Notes: generated from the letters alone by a model not told the origin. A DNA stretch of 36,546 nt from Marinifaba aquimaris (GCF_013328345.1 NZ_JABULX010000038.1:1-36546), one strand, 5' to 3'; counted from the first letter of the stretch, positions 17,128 through 26,373 are shown. Numbers and translations are program-made.

Positions 17128-19428
17128 TTAACAGTAACGTTCAATCACCTCTTCAATATGCTGTCTGTCAAAAGGTTTAGCTAAGAAGTCATTCATCCCA
17201 AGCGCTTTGTATTGGGTGATATCCTCTTTCATCACATTAGCCGTCAGTGCGACAATGGGTAAGGCTTTACCATCGTATTTCTTTCTCAAATGCTTCGTTG
17301 CTTCCATACCGTCCATTTCTGGCATTTGGATATCCATCAACACTAAATCAAAACGCTGTTGCTCCACTTTATCAAGTGCTTCTAAGCCGTTTCCAGCCGT
17401 TTCTACCTCTAACGCTAACTGGTTCAATAACTCCACAGCAATCATACGGTTGATATCATTATCTTCAACGAGCAGTACGGAGTAGGTTTTATCTTTTTCT
17501 TTGCCGCTAATTTTTACCTTAGGTATTTTGGCATGTTTAAAATCTTCTTCAATATCTTGCATTAAAGCAATTGCCAAATCGAATAAGGTCAGTGGTTTAT
17601 GCAGTACTTTCACTTCTGGGAATGCTTTAAGCTTGTCTCTTAAATGTTCAGAATCATAGGCTGTATAAATAAAAGTCTGTTTTGGAGGATGTTTGCTAAG
17701 CGCAAATTCTTGCAAGACATCACTACCCATTTGGCTATCTCTTAATTGCCAATCAATCAAAGCATAATCAAACTCTGTTTCATCTATTACGGCTAAAACT
17801 TGCTTTACACTTTGGTAAGCGGTGACTTCCATACCAAGCGAAGTCGCCATCTTTATACTGATATCAAGCGTCAGCTCATGATCGTCTAAGATTAAAATTC
17901 GTTTACCGACTAGCTGACTGTAGTCTAATTCTCTTTTATTCTCTGCTTTTGCTGGCATAAAGGGCAGTTCAAAACTAAACGTGGATCCCTTGCTCTTTTT
18001 GCTCGATAGCCAAATTTTCCCTTTCATCAATTCCACAAGTAATTTACAAATAGCTAAGCCAAGGCCTGTACCACCATATTTTCTTGTCGTTGAAGATTCT
18101 GCTTGGCTAAAGCGCGAGAACAGCTTTTTTTGTTGGATCGGGGTTAAACCTATACCAGTATCGGCAACTTTAAAAAGCAATACCGAGCGCTCTGACAGTA
18201 ATTCAATAGATAATGTCACCTGCCCTTGTTCAGTAAATTTAATTGCGTTGGATGTCAGGTTTAATAAGATTTGACCAATACGTACAGGGTCGCCGTGTAA
18301 AGTGCTTGGAATTTTACTGTCGATGTCGAATACCAGTTCTAGATTTTTCTCGGCTGCACTTTGCCCTAGCATCACTTTAATGTTGCTCAGCAAATCATTG
18401 AGCTGAAAATCAACATGCTCAATATCCAATTTTTTCGATTCAATTTTAGAGAAATCCAAAATATCGTTGATGATGGTCATCAACGATTTGGCAGAGAACT
18501 TAACTTTTTCTAAGTACTCTTTTTGAATACTGGTTAACGACGTCGTTAAACATAAATCCGTTAAACCTATGATACCGTTCATCGGCGTCCTGATCTCATG
18601 ACTCATATTAGCAAGAAATTGCGCTTTCACTTCAGAAGCAGCCTGCGCCTGTTTGGTTTTGATTTGTAGCTGTAAGGCTTGCCTTAACATCACCATGACC
18701 AAAATAGAGAAGGCTAAAACCAGGCACAAAATGATATAAGCATCTCTTTGACTCGCCAATGTTAAATCTTGTTGATGTAATTTTGATATATGTGATGCCA
18801 GTATTTGTGTGATGCTATTTTGTTGAATCTGCTCAAGCAGTTGATGTACTTTTTGCTGGTTTTCCAGTAAAAAATAGATGTGTTTACTGAGCATACTCCA
18901 TTGGCTTTGATGTTGATTCAACCGCTGAAAAACAACTTGGTTGTGCGCTAATTCAGCTTTGATATCAAGCGCCCTTTCTTCCTCTGCTAAGACCAGAAAA
19001 GCCATTAATTTTGTATTTAAATTACCGTAGATCTGCTGTAATAAAGCATCATCCGTGATAGTTATACTTTGACTATTAGCGACAAATCGACGCGAAGTTT
19101 TTAACATAGTCGTCAACTGCATATACACTGCGATATCTTGTTTTAATTCAGCGAGTTGATTAGAAACATCTTGGTTTAGAACCAACCCATTGGCCAAGCT
19201 CTCCACTTTTAATTGCAGTTGCGCATGTTTGTCGTAATGGTAAGTGTTATCAAAGCCAATGGTAAGGGTTTCAAATAACCATTGGGTGATCGCTAGATCA
19301 AACTGGGTGGATTTATCTAGCTGCTCCTCAATTTTACTCTGAAGGTGCAACGTATCGATTAGCAGTACCCCAACCCATGCAAGGCAAGCGAAAAGTAAGC
19401 CTTCAATCCATATCTTATTTTGTTTCAT
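17128..19428 (-). CDS. Membrane hybrid sensor histidine kinase (HisKA-HATPase-REC-REC)
   Basis: A 766-residue inner-membrane sensor. Membrane helices lie at about 6-28 and 220-248. They bracket a periplasmic region of about 190 residues that looks all-helical and rich in Gln, Leu and Lys; a DAHL-like sensor is possible but unproven. HisKA has FLANMSHEIRTPMNG with His277. The HATPase shows the N box (Asn394), DTGIGL and GGTGLGL. REC1 (about 508-625) has an Asp559 acceptor but sparse other motifs. REC2 (about 650-766) is canonical with VEDND, Asp699 and a KPF Lys. No Hpt is seen, so phosphotransfer must leave in trans. The start overlaps the upstream cytochrome gene's end. GTG 19434 is an alternative start. 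Confidence 0.9.
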   Translation of the reverse strand: MKQNKIWIEGLLFACLAWVGVLLIDTLHLQSKIEEQLDKSTQFDLAITQWLFETLTIGFDNTYHYDKHAQLQLKVESLANGLVLNQDVSNQLAELKQDIAVYMQLTTMLKTSRRFVANSQSITITDDALLQQIYGNLNTKLMAFLVLAEEERALDIKAELAHNQVVFQRLNQHQSQWSMLSKHIYFLLENQQKVHQLLEQIQQNSITQILASHISKLHQQDLTLASQRDAYIILCLVLAFSILVMVMLRQALQLQIKTKQAQAASEVKAQFLANMSHEIRTPMNGIIGLTDLCLTTSLTSIQKEYLEKVKFSAKSLMTIINDILDFSKIESKKLDIEHVDFQLNDLLSNIKVMLGQSAAEKNLELVFDIDSKIPSTLHGDPVRIGQILLNLTSNAIKFTEQGQVTLSIELLSERSVLLFKVADTGIGLTPIQQKKLFSRFSQAESSTTRKYGGTGLGLAICKLLVELMKGKIWLSSKKSKGSTFSFELPFMPAKAENKRELDYSQLVGKRILILDDHELTLDISIKMATSLGMEVTAYQSVKQVLAVIDETEFDYALIDWQLRDSQMGSDVLQEFALSKHPPKQTFIYTAYDSEHLRDKLKAFPEVKVLHKPLTLFDLAIALMQDIEEDFKHAKIPKVKISGKEKDKTYSVLLVEDNDINRMIAVELLNQLALEVETAGNGLEALDKVEQQRFDLVLMDIQMPEMDGMEATKHLRKKYDGKALPIVALTANVMKEDITQYKALGMNDFLAKPFDRQHIEEVIERYC

Positions 19429-20440
19429 ATTCACTCAGTGACTGTACTGGGGCACTTAAACTATGTAAAAAGGCGACGATGTCATCTCGATCTTGTTCTG
19501 CTATATCAATACCTAACTGTACTTTGGCCATGATGGTAACGGCTTGCTCTAGGCTTGCCACACTGCCATTGTGAAAATAGGGGGCAGTTTGAGCGACATT
19601 GCGTAAAGAAGGCACTTTAAACACGTGTTTATCTTCAGCTTGCTGGCTGAGGGTAAAAAGCCCTAAATCATCTTTTAGCGATTCAGGTAACTGATCAATT
19701 CTTCCTACTTTTTGATATAGGTTTCCGCCAATATTTCGCCCTTGATGACAGGTAACGCAGCCAAGACGTTGAAACGTTTGAAAACCTCTTATTTGCTGAC
19801 TATCCAAAGCCTCTTTTTCGCCCAACAAATACCTGTCTATTGGCGCGTTAGGGGTAACTAAGCTTTGCTGAAATACGACAATGGCTTTGACAATGGCATC
19901 ACTACTAATTTGGTCAACGCCCAAACGAGAAAAAGCCTGTGAAAAGTAATGGTCTTGTTGAAGTTTATTGATCACTTCTGGCCAATTTGTCGCCATTTCG
20001 ATAGGATTGTGCACAGGCCCAGCCGCTTGTTCAGCTAAGCCTTTTGCTCGGCCATCCCAAAACTGCCTGAAATTAAACACTGCATTTAGCACAGTTGGAG
20101 AATTACGCTCACCAACTTGACTGTTAACGCCAGTTGAAACTGGAAAGCCATCATCGCCGCCATAATCAATCATATGGCAAGAAGCACAAGAGATCGTATT
20201 ATCTTTGGATAGTAAATTTGAATGGAAAAGCGCCTTCCCTAACTGTAGCCATTGCCCATCAATCGATTCGATAGCAGGTAGAGGTTGGATGTAGCCGTCG
20301 ATAGCTTGAGGCTTAGTGTACTTAGTCGATTTTTCAACACTGACGTTAGCGGTTGTGGGTAAAGAAAAAAGGTAATACCCCAGTAAAAAGCTAGCGCAAA
20401 GACTAAAACCAACCAGTAGTAGCCAATAATAATGTCGCAA
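19415..20440 (-). CDS. Di-haem cytochrome c peroxidase / MauG-family protein
   Basis: Exported or membrane-anchored protein with two c-type haem sites. In the 341-residue form these are CASCH at 85-89 and CVTCH at 228-232. Between them lie NSPTVLNAVFNFRQFWDGR and the GPVHNPIEM block typical of bacterial cytochrome c peroxidases, and near the C-terminus VPSLRNVAQTAPYFHNGS. An uncleaved signal anchor or signal peptide covers about residues 5-26. I prefer the TTG at 20440, preceded by GAGGGAGAAGG; the in-frame GTG at 20464 would put that ribosome site inside the gene. It overlaps the kinase start by 14 bases, so the two are likely co-translated. Peroxidase or MauG-like oxidation chemistry is inference. 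Confidence 0.88.
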   Translation of the reverse strand: MRHYYWLLLVGFSLCASFLLGYYLFSLPTTANVSVEKSTKYTKPQAIDGYIQPLPAIESIDGQWLQLGKALFHSNLLSKDNTISCASCHMIDYGGDDGFPVSTGVNSQVGERNSPTVLNAVFNFRQFWDGRAKGLAEQAAGPVHNPIEMATNWPEVINKLQQDHYFSQAFSRLGVDQISSDAIVKAIVVFQQSLVTPNAPIDRYLLGEKEALDSQQIRGFQTFQRLGCVTCHQGRNIGGNLYQKVGRIDQLPESLKDDLGLFTLSQQAEDKHVFKVPSLRNVAQTAPYFHNGSVASLEQAVTIMAKVQLGIDIAEQDRDDIVAFLHSLSAPVQSLSEYETK

Positions 20441-20604
20441 TACACCTTCTCCCTCAGTCAACACTCATAAGCCTAATAGATAAAATAACTATCAGCAAAA
20501 AATCACGTCAGCTTTATGCGGTTTATTTTCTATTTTTCCCAACAGATTGAACATGCTTTGCTACATTTAAAATAAACCCATCTTTACTGACCATTGAGGT
20601 AAAT

Positions 20605-21789
20605 ATGCAACAAAGAGTCGACATTGAGCAATTATCCCCTGGAATGTATGTTATGGAAGTCACCAAACAGTCAGGTGATATAAAGGTCAGTTCAAAAGGT
20701 TGGGTTAAAACACAAGTAGCAATAGATGCATTAAAGAAAAAAGGGGTTCAAGAAGTTGTAATTGACCCGGATAAAACCCTCTTTGCAGCAGAAGAAGAAG
20801 CGGATGAGCCAATTGAAGAAACACAGATTCAAGCTAAACCCGTTAGCATGGAGCGCGAATTAGGAAAAGCAGCCAAACTCTACAATGAAGCGCAGCAATT
20901 ACAACAAAAAGCGTTTGAGGACATCAAAGCGGGTAAACCAATAGATATCGAGCCAGTCAAAGCAGTGACTAAAGGTTTGATTGATTCTATTTTTAGAAAC
21001 CAAGACGCTCTGCTTTGCATGACGCGTATTCGTGAAAAAGACGCATATTTACTTGAGCATTCATTGAACGTTTCGATTTTAATGAGTATGTTTGCAAAAC
21101 ATCTCGAACTTGACAGTGAAACAACTGAACAACTCGCTGTTGGCGCCTTTCTTCATGACATAGGCAAAATATTGATCCCCGATGCCATTCTCAATAAAAA
21201 AGGCGCTTTAAATCCTCACGAATTTGAAGTGATGAAAAGCCATGTCGAGCACAGCATTGAAATTTTACAAAAAACGTCCGGCGTATCTGCACTTTCACTG
21301 GAAGTAGCTGCACAACATCACGAAAAGCTCTCTGGCAAAGGTTACCCTAACGGCCTTAATGATGAGCAAATATCGCAAGCGGGACGAATGATAGCCATTG
21401 TTGATATTTATGATGCCCTAACAGCTGAGCGGGTATATAAAAAAGGGATGACGCCTTCGTCAGCTTTTAAGTTAATGATGACCATGGCAAAACAAGATAT
21501 TGACCACCAGTTGCTGCAGCAATTTATCAAATCTATTGGTGTTCACCCTGTGGGGACTTTAGTGAAATTATCAAGCGGCAAGCTGGGTATCGTAATCAAA
21601 TCAAACAATGAGCAACCGTTAAAACCCGTTGTTAAACTTTTTTACCACGCCAAATATGACCATTACACAGACATTAAAGATATAGATTTAGCCAAGCCAC
21701 ATTGCAATGAAGTAATTGAAACCAGTGTCAAACCTGAACAATTTAAAATCGAGCTGAACAAGTTTATGAGAGAAGCCTTACTCAATTAA
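20605..21789 (+). CDS. HD-GYP domain c-di-GMP phosphodiesterase with N-terminal DUF3391
   Basis: Predicted to hydrolyse c-di-GMP. The N-terminal 60 or so residues (RVDIEQLSPGMYVMEV and VKTQVAIDALKKKGVQEVVID) are of DUF3391 type. The HD-GYP domain spans about 140-310, with metal and catalytic motifs at His152, HDIGK 184-188, His213, HHEK 238-241 and GYP 246-248. DIYDA contributes Asp267. 394 residues, usual for the class. GAGGT lies before the ATG. It is divergent from the cytochrome-kinase pair and converges on the DUF481 gene with only nine bases between the stops. Confidence 0.95.
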   Translation: MQQRVDIEQLSPGMYVMEVTKQSGDIKVSSKGWVKTQVAIDALKKKGVQEVVIDPDKTLFAAEEEADEPIEETQIQAKPVSMERELGKAAKLYNEAQQLQQKAFEDIKAGKPIDIEPVKAVTKGLIDSIFRNQDALLCMTRIREKDAYLLEHSLNVSILMSMFAKHLELDSETTEQLAVGAFLHDIGKILIPDAILNKKGALNPHEFEVMKSHVEHSIEILQKTSGVSALSLEVAAQHHEKLSGKGYPNGLNDEQISQAGRMIAIVDIYDALTAERVYKKGMTPSSAFKLMMTMAKQDIDHQLLQQFIKSIGVHPVGTLVKLSSGKLGIVIKSNNEQPLKPVVKLFYHAKYDHYTDIKDIDLAKPHCNEVIETSVKPEQFKIELNKFMREALLN

Positions 21790-21798
21790 GTGAAAAGC

Positions 21799-22728
21799 TT
21801 ACCAGGTGTAGACAAGTGTTATGCCCGTTTCGATATCTAAATTATCAAAACCATCTTCCACTTCAGAGTTGTGGTCAAATTTGATTGAACCTTTTAATAC
21901 GAGAGCACCACTAACCGTTGCATTTAGCGAACTAATGGCCACTGTTTTAGTATTGACTTCACTGGCTTCAATTGACAGAGATTGAGTAAAATAAGAAGTA
22001 TCGGTCAAAGTACGTTCGTATTTTGCAGCGGTAAATAGCTGTAACACAGTACTATGTTCATCTCTGACATAAGTATCACCTGTCACTTCGTCTTCAAATT
22101 CTTTTTCTAGGCTGTCGTTTCGAATACCAGGACCAATAGAGAACTCCAATAACGAATCGTCTGATTTCAAATAAATGCGGTTATAACCAAAAGACAAACT
22201 CGATTCGTAGTTGTAACTTGAGAACTTATCTTGCTCATAAGAAAAGCGACCAAATACCGCGCGATCAGATTCAGGCATTTTGTAGTTACTTTGTGCGGTT
22301 AGCGAAAACTTGTTTTTACTGGTTTTACTCGTCTTGCGCTCGACTTCTTCGCCATCCTCATTAACCACGGTTTCTTCCACTTCATCTTGCTGATAAAGCA
22401 TGTCAAAAACGAAGTTATTACGAAATCGTTCAGTCTCTATATCTAAAATAGATTTTAATTTACCTAAAGTACTGTTGTTATTGCCTTGGGTATTGATGAC
22501 CCCAAATTCAGTTGAAGCTCGCCAAGTAGGGAAACTAATCTCCTCTTTCTCTTCTTCAACTTCAACAATTTCAATGATCTCAACGGTCTCTTCTATAATT
22601 TCGTATTCACCACAGTCACATACTTTTTGATCAATAACTTTTTCAACAGCTTGATCTTTAGCTGCTTTGTTATCAGATGCTAGAGTTGAGAATGAAACTA
22701 AAAATAAAAAAGGGTAAAAATAACGCAT
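21799..22728 (-). CDS. DUF481-family outer-membrane beta-barrel protein
   Basis: A 309-residue protein with signal peptide (residues 1 to about 18, ending TLASD). Then comes a very acidic linker at about 38-65, where Glu, Val and Ile dominate. After that, alternating strand-like sequence runs to a terminal aromatic residue (TLVYTW), as in outer-membrane barrels. The strands FPTWRASTEFGVINTQGN and SLSFGYNRIYL resemble the DUF481/YdiY family. The function is unknown. The Glu-rich stretch and a Cys pair (CDC) near residues 37-39 are unusual additions. Confidence 0.75.
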   Translation of the reverse strand: MRYFYPFLFLVSFSTLASDNKAAKDQAVEKVIDQKVCDCGEYEIIEETVEIIEIVEVEEEKEEISFPTWRASTEFGVINTQGNNNSTLGKLKSILDIETERFRNNFVFDMLYQQDEVEETVVNEDGEEVERKTSKTSKNKFSLTAQSNYKMPESDRAVFGRFSYEQDKFSSYNYESSLSFGYNRIYLKSDDSLLEFSIGPGIRNDSLEKEFEDEVTGDTYVRDEHSTVLQLFTAAKYERTLTDTSYFTQSLSIEASEVNTKTVAISSLNATVSGALVLKGSIKFDHNSEVEDGFDNLDIETGITLVYTW

Positions 22729-22848
22729 AACAGTACCTAATTTGAGATGACGCTATTTTATCCAAGCTTAAAAAAATATGAAGTAGGTTGGTAAAATTAA
22801 GTGTAATAGACTGTTAATTATGGCAATTATTTAACCAAATAAGGCTTA

Positions 22849-22876
22849 AGTGGTTAAAAGTAAACAATTAACCACT
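22849..22876 (-). terminator. Possible fba downstream hairpin
   Basis: AGTGGTTAA (22849-22857) and TTAACCACT (22868-22876) form a perfect nine-base-pair stem with a ten-base loop, 24 bases beyond the fba stop on the minus strand. No clear T run follows, so termination may need Rho or the hairpin may act as a 3' stabiliser. Confidence 0.45.
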
Positions 22877-22899
22877 CAAAGCTGGCTCTTTTATGTAAC

Positions 22900-23937
22900 T
22901 TAATTGTAGAAGTTAACCATTTTTTCTAAACAAATCGGTTTAATTTTATCGGCAAATCCAGCGCTGCCAAAAACAAGAAACCTAGCTTCACAAATATCTG
23001 ACATCGCCGCCCTAGCCTGTTTGTTATAGCTACGAGGGTCAAATTCACTTGGGTTTTCAGCCATAAATTTGCGAATGGCACCTGTTGCTGCCAATCGAAG
23101 ATCCGTATCAATATTCACTTTTCTGACACCATGTCTAATACCTTGCTGTATTTCTTCAACAGGGACACCATATGTTTCAGGTATTTCACCACCAAATTGA
23201 TTGATTATCGCAAGCCAATTTTGCGGTACCGATGACGACCCATGCATCACCAAATGCGTATTGGGTATCGCTTGGTGTATGGCTTTAATTCGCTCGATTG
23301 CCAATACTTCACCCGTTGGAGGGCGAGAAAATTTATAAGCACCGTGACTGGTGCCAATGGCAATAGCTAATGCGTCTACTTGAGTCGCTTGAACAAAGCT
23401 TTTAGCTTGTTCTGGGTCAGTCAGTAGCTGCTCTTTGGATAATGTACCTTTTGCTCCCACACCGTCTTCTTCACCAGCTTGCATCGTTTCTAACGAGCCG
23501 AGACAACCAAGCTCTCCTTCAACAGAAACACCGCAATCATGTGCCATATCAACCACATGACGTGTTACCTCTAGGTTATATTCATAACTGGTAGGCGTTT
23601 TACCATCTTCTGCCAAAGAGCCATCCATCATAACGGATGAAAAACCTAATTGAATTGAACGCTGGCAAACACCGGGGGACGTGCCGTGATCTTGATGCAT
23701 CACCACAGGGATATGAGGATAAGCTTCAATGGCACCAGAAATTAAGTGTTTGAGAAAATCAGCTCCTGCGTATTTTCTCGCACCTGCTGATGCTTGAATG
23801 ATCACCGGGCTATTGACCTTATCGGCAGCAGCCATGATGGCTTGTACTTGTTCTAAGTTGTTAGCGTTAAATGCAGGAAGGGCAAAATCATGCTCGGCGG
23901 CATAATCTAATAGTTGGCGCATACTGATCAAGGCCAT
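22900..23937 (-). CDS. fba: Fructose-bisphosphate aldolase, class II, Calvin-type subgroup
   Basis: Splits fructose-1,6-bisphosphate to DHAP and glyceraldehyde-3-phosphate using zinc. ATG 23937 gives 345 residues starting [24 protein letters not shown]. This fits the subgroup first known from Calvin-cycle bacteria rather than the E. coli FbaA type. Zinc ligand motifs [27 protein letters not shown] and [10 protein letters not shown] are present, with KVNIDTDLR near the C-terminus. AGAGGAG lies about nine bases upstream. An upstream in-frame start at 24027 would add 30 hydrophobic residues and is rejected. Fourth gene of the tkt-epd-pgk-fba cluster. Confidence 0.95.
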   Translation of the reverse strand: MALISMRQLLDYAAEHDFALPAFNANNLEQVQAIMAAADKVNSPVIIQASAGARKYAGADFLKHLISGAIEAYPHIPVVMHQDHGTSPGVCQRSIQLGFSSVMMDGSLAEDGKTPTSYEYNLEVTRHVVDMAHDCGVSVEGELGCLGSLETMQAGEEDGVGAKGTLSKEQLLTDPEQAKSFVQATQVDALAIAIGTSHGAYKFSRPPTGEVLAIERIKAIHQAIPNTHLVMHGSSSVPQNWLAIINQFGGEIPETYGVPVEEIQQGIRHGVRKVNIDTDLRLAATGAIRKFMAENPSEFDPRSYNKQARAAMSDICEARFLVFGSAGFADKIKPICLEKMVNFYN

Positions 23938-24040
23938 GGTGCAAATACTCCTCTTAGGTTTGCAGTAAAAGAATACAGCTAAACTTAGACTCAATAATTG
24001 GATTTGCGTGATCAACAACAAATACACATATGGCTAAATG

Positions 24041-24053
24041 ACTGGTAACCAGT
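24041..24053. promoter_or_regulatory. Palindrome upstream of fba
   Basis: ACTGGT-A-ACCAGT is a perfect 13-base palindrome 104 bases before the fba ATG. Its symmetry and position suggest a dimeric regulator site; no family is assigned. The rest of 23938-24175 shows no gene. Confidence 0.4.
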
Positions 24054-24145
24054 AAAGCCAGAAACGCGCCTCTGTAATGAGTTTAGTACAGTGTCAGAAG
24101 GCGGAAATACAGCTGGGAAAAAACGTTAGATAAGACTAAGATTGA

Positions 24146-24165
24146 GAGCTAGCTAATGCTAGCTC
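24146..24165. repeat. Hairpin GAGCTAGC-TAAT-GCTAGCTC
   Basis: A perfect eight-base-pair stem with a TAAT loop, 11 bases past the stop of the small secreted protein gene on the minus strand. There is no T tract on either side, so it is only a weak candidate for a transcript end. Confidence 0.5.
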
Positions 24166-24175
24166 AGCAAAATGA

Positions 24176-24745
24176 TTAAGCGCGTTTTTGGCGAAGCGCC
24201 AAGGCAAAAATAGCGATTAACATTAAAGATAAATGAGTGGGTGTATTTACCTTTGTAACCGAAATAAGACCAGGTGATACAAAGCTCAACGCATTCATAT
24301 CGATTTGCCCGCCATTGCCGTCAAAAAATGGGGCTGGACCGAATAAATCAAAACCTTGATCAACAAATAAAACACTATCTCCAGTAGCTAAAATATCAAA
24401 ACTTAATGATGCGATGTTAAAAGTATTGGTATTGGCACCTGGCGCTAATGCCGCAGCAAAAAGTGTTTCATCAATAAAACCAAGTGCTGATTCATCTAAA
24501 CCTATGCCATTAATATCAAATAAAGCATCATTAAAATCAATATGAGTAAAATTGAGTATAGCGTTATCCCAACCAGCAAAAAAAGCACCCGCTGATAAGC
24601 CATCAGTAAAACCTGAGCCATTAATATCAAACGTAAGCTGGTTGCCTTGTTGCTGGATATTATCAACGAATAAGACTCCCGCATTTGCTTGGATACTGCA
24701 CAAACAAAGCGATAGCGTACATAACAGTGTTTTTATTATTTTCAT
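24176..24745 (-). CDS. Small secreted protein with PEP-CTERM-like C-terminal anchor
   Basis: A 189-residue protein. Residues 1 to about 22 are a signal peptide (MKIIKTLLCTLSLCLCSIQANA). The middle is acidic, Phe/Asp/Gly-rich and strand-forming, with TGDSVLFVDQGFDLFG and FDGNGGQI resembling the cohesin-like or PEP-CTERM class of surface proteins. The tail at about 165-189 has a short polar motif (TPTH at 168-171), a hydrophobic segment and the basic end RQKRA. That is the tripartite layout of PEP-CTERM/GlyGly-CTERM sorting tails, but without Pro-Glu-Pro. ATG 24745 is preferred over GTG 24757. It interrupts the pgk-fba neighbourhood and may be a recent insertion. Exosortase is not in the window. 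Confidence 0.7.
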   Translation of the reverse strand: MKIIKTLLCTLSLCLCSIQANAGVLFVDNIQQQGNQLTFDINGSGFTDGLSAGAFFAGWDNAILNFTHIDFNDALFDINGIGLDESALGFIDETLFAAALAPGANTNTFNIASLSFDILATGDSVLFVDQGFDLFGPAPFFDGNGGQIDMNALSFVSPGLISVTKVNTPTHLSLMLIAIFALALRQKRA

Positions 24746-24810
24746 TTTAAGTTCCACGTAAATTGCAGCGAGATCAGCTACATTAAAAACAAATTAGGTT
24801 GCTACTTAGC

Positions 24811-24836
24811 GAATTAACTTAATTGAAAGTTAATTC
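24811..24836. promoter_or_regulatory. Perfect inverted repeat upstream of the secreted-protein gene
   Basis: GAATTAACTT (24811-24820) and AAGTTAATTC (24827-24836) are exact reverse complements separated by AATTGA. It lies 66 bases before the ATG at 24745, where an operator would be expected. A transcript terminator is unlikely because there is no T tract. Confidence 0.5.
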
Positions 24837-25147
24837 ATATAGTGCGGCGAAAAACGTCTACTAAAGATTTAAAGCTAATTGCTTAATTTTTAATAAACTA
24901 CAGTCGTATTTTGCACCGTCATTCGTTTCAAGCTAATGGCAGAATTGTTAACAAAAATTGGCAATATCTAGAGTTTTAACCTGTAAATCAGACCTTACGA
25001 GTTGTAATTAGGTGAGATGGATAAAGCTTTGAATCAAATAATGAAACTGGGTTATTAAAAGACAATAGAAAGCAAGACAATCGTACAATTCGTATATTTA
25101 AAGCGATATAGCGTCAATTGTCTTAAAATACGGAAATAAAAAGGCAT
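24837..25147. other. Gene-free AT-rich interval between pgk and the secreted-protein gene
   Basis: No ORF with a ribosome site or known RNA was recognised. Two direct copies of AAGACAAT (25059-25066 and 25074-25081) and one inverted copy ATTGTCTT (25117-25124) lie close to the pgk terminator. ACAATT-CG-TATAT (25085 on) can also fold with ATATA-G-CG-TC-AATTGT (to 25121) as a bulged stem. The interval would hold the promoter of the secreted-protein gene. Confidence 0.5.
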
Positions 25148-25177
25148 AAAAAACCTGAGACAAGCTCAGGTTTTTTT
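25148..25177 (-). terminator. pgk rho-independent terminator
   Basis: ACCTGAG (25153-25159) and CTCAGGT (25165-25171) with loop ACAAG, flanked by A6 on the left and T7 on the right. It begins 20 bases after the pgk stop on the minus strand and ends the tkt-epd-pgk direction before the secreted-protein gene. Confidence 0.88.
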
Positions 25178-25197
25178 CATTTAAAACAATTTGCTGT

Positions 25198-26373
25198 TTA
25201 AGCTTTTGCACGCTCTTCTAAAATAGCAACTGCTGGTAATACTTTACCTTCAACGTATTCTAAGAAAGCACCACCACCTGTAGAGATGTAAGATACTTGC
25301 TCAGCTAAATCGAATTTATCGATAGCCGCTAATGTGTCACCACCACCAGCAACAGAGAAAGCTTCAGATTCAGCAATTGCACGAGCAACTGTTTCAGTGC
25401 CTTTAGCGAATGCATCAAATTCAAATACACCACAAGGGCCATTCCATAAAATAGTGCCAGCACCTTTTAAAATCTCCGCCACTTTAGCGGCAGTTTCAGT
25501 ACCGTAATCGATGATTTCTTCATCCGCAGCAATTTCGCTTGCAGCCTTCACTTCAGTTACTGAATTGTGGTTCCAATCACCAAAGCCTTCTTTAGTTGTT
25601 GTTACGTCAGTTGCAAACACAACTTCAGTTTCGTTGCGTAAACGCTGGGCTTCAGGGATTAAATCTTTTTCGAATAATGAGTTACCTACCTCGTTACCCG
25701 CTGATGCAACGAATGTATTTGAGATACCACCACCAACAACTAAAGTGTCAGAAATTTTTGATAACGCATCTAAAACCGTTAATTTAGTAGAAACCTTAGA
25801 ACCACCCACTAGCGATACTAATGGGCGCTTAGGGTTGTCTAGCACTTTACTTAACGCATCTAGTTCACCCACTAATAAAGGGCCAGCAGCAGCAACTGGA
25901 GCAAACTTAGCCACACCATGAGTTGAAGCTTGTGCACGGTGAGCAGTACCAAATGCATCCATTACAAATACGTCACAAAGTGCAGCTAACTTTTGAGATA
26001 AAGCGTCATCATTCGCTTTTTCGCCTTGGTTAAAACGCACATTTTCAAATACAGCGACTTCACCCACTTTAGCTTCGTAACCTTCTAAGTAATCAGAAAC
26101 CAATGTCACTGGAGCATCTAATTTTTCATTTAGATAAGCAACTACAGGTGCTAAAGACGCTTCTTCAGCAAATTCGCCTTCAGTTGGACGACCTAAGTGC
26201 GACATTACCATTACAGCAGCGCCTTTTTCTAATGCTGCTTTAATAGTTGGAATTGACGCTTCAATGCGTACAGCACTTGTGATCTTGCCACCGTCTAATG
26301 GCACGTTTAAGTCTTCACGGATAAGTACTTTTTTACCTTGTAAATCAAGGTCTAACATTTTAATTACTGACAT
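25198..26373 (-). CDS. pgk: Phosphoglycerate kinase Pgk
   Basis: Transfers phosphate between 1,3-bisphosphoglycerate and ADP in glycolysis and gluconeogenesis. 391 residues (E. coli 387). The N-domain motif [13 protein letters not shown] is at about 14-26, [10 protein letters not shown] follows, the [19 protein letters not shown] hinge region is central, and the C-terminal nucleotide loop [11 protein letters not shown] is intact. ATG 26373 has AAGGAAGG immediately upstream, better than the upstream in-frame start at 26406. epd ends 58 bases upstream on the same strand. Confidence 0.98.
   Translation of the reverse strand: MSVIKMLDLDLQGKKVLIREDLNVPLDGGKITSAVRIEASIPTIKAALEKGAAVMVMSHLGRPTEGEFAEEASLAPVVAYLNEKLDAPVTLVSDYLEGYEAKVGEVAVFENVRFNQGEKANDDALSQKLAALCDVFVMDAFGTAHRAQASTHGVAKFAPVAAAGPLLVGELDALSKVLDNPKRPLVSLVGGSKVSTKLTVLDALSKISDTLVVGGGISNTFVASAGNEVGNSLFEKDLIPEAQRLRNETEVVFATDVTTTKEGFGDWNHNSVTEVKAASEIAADEEIIDYGTETAAKVAEILKGAGTILWNGPCGVFEFDAFAKGTETVARAIAESEAFSVAGGGDTLAAIDKFDLAEQVSYISTGGGAFLEYVEGKVLPAVAILEERAKA

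Noticed and set aside
23938-24027. 30-residue hydrophobic N-terminal extension of Fba
   Set aside because: The start at [10 protein letters not shown] is conserved in the subgroup with AGAGGAG upstream; a cytoplasmic aldolase needs no membrane segment.
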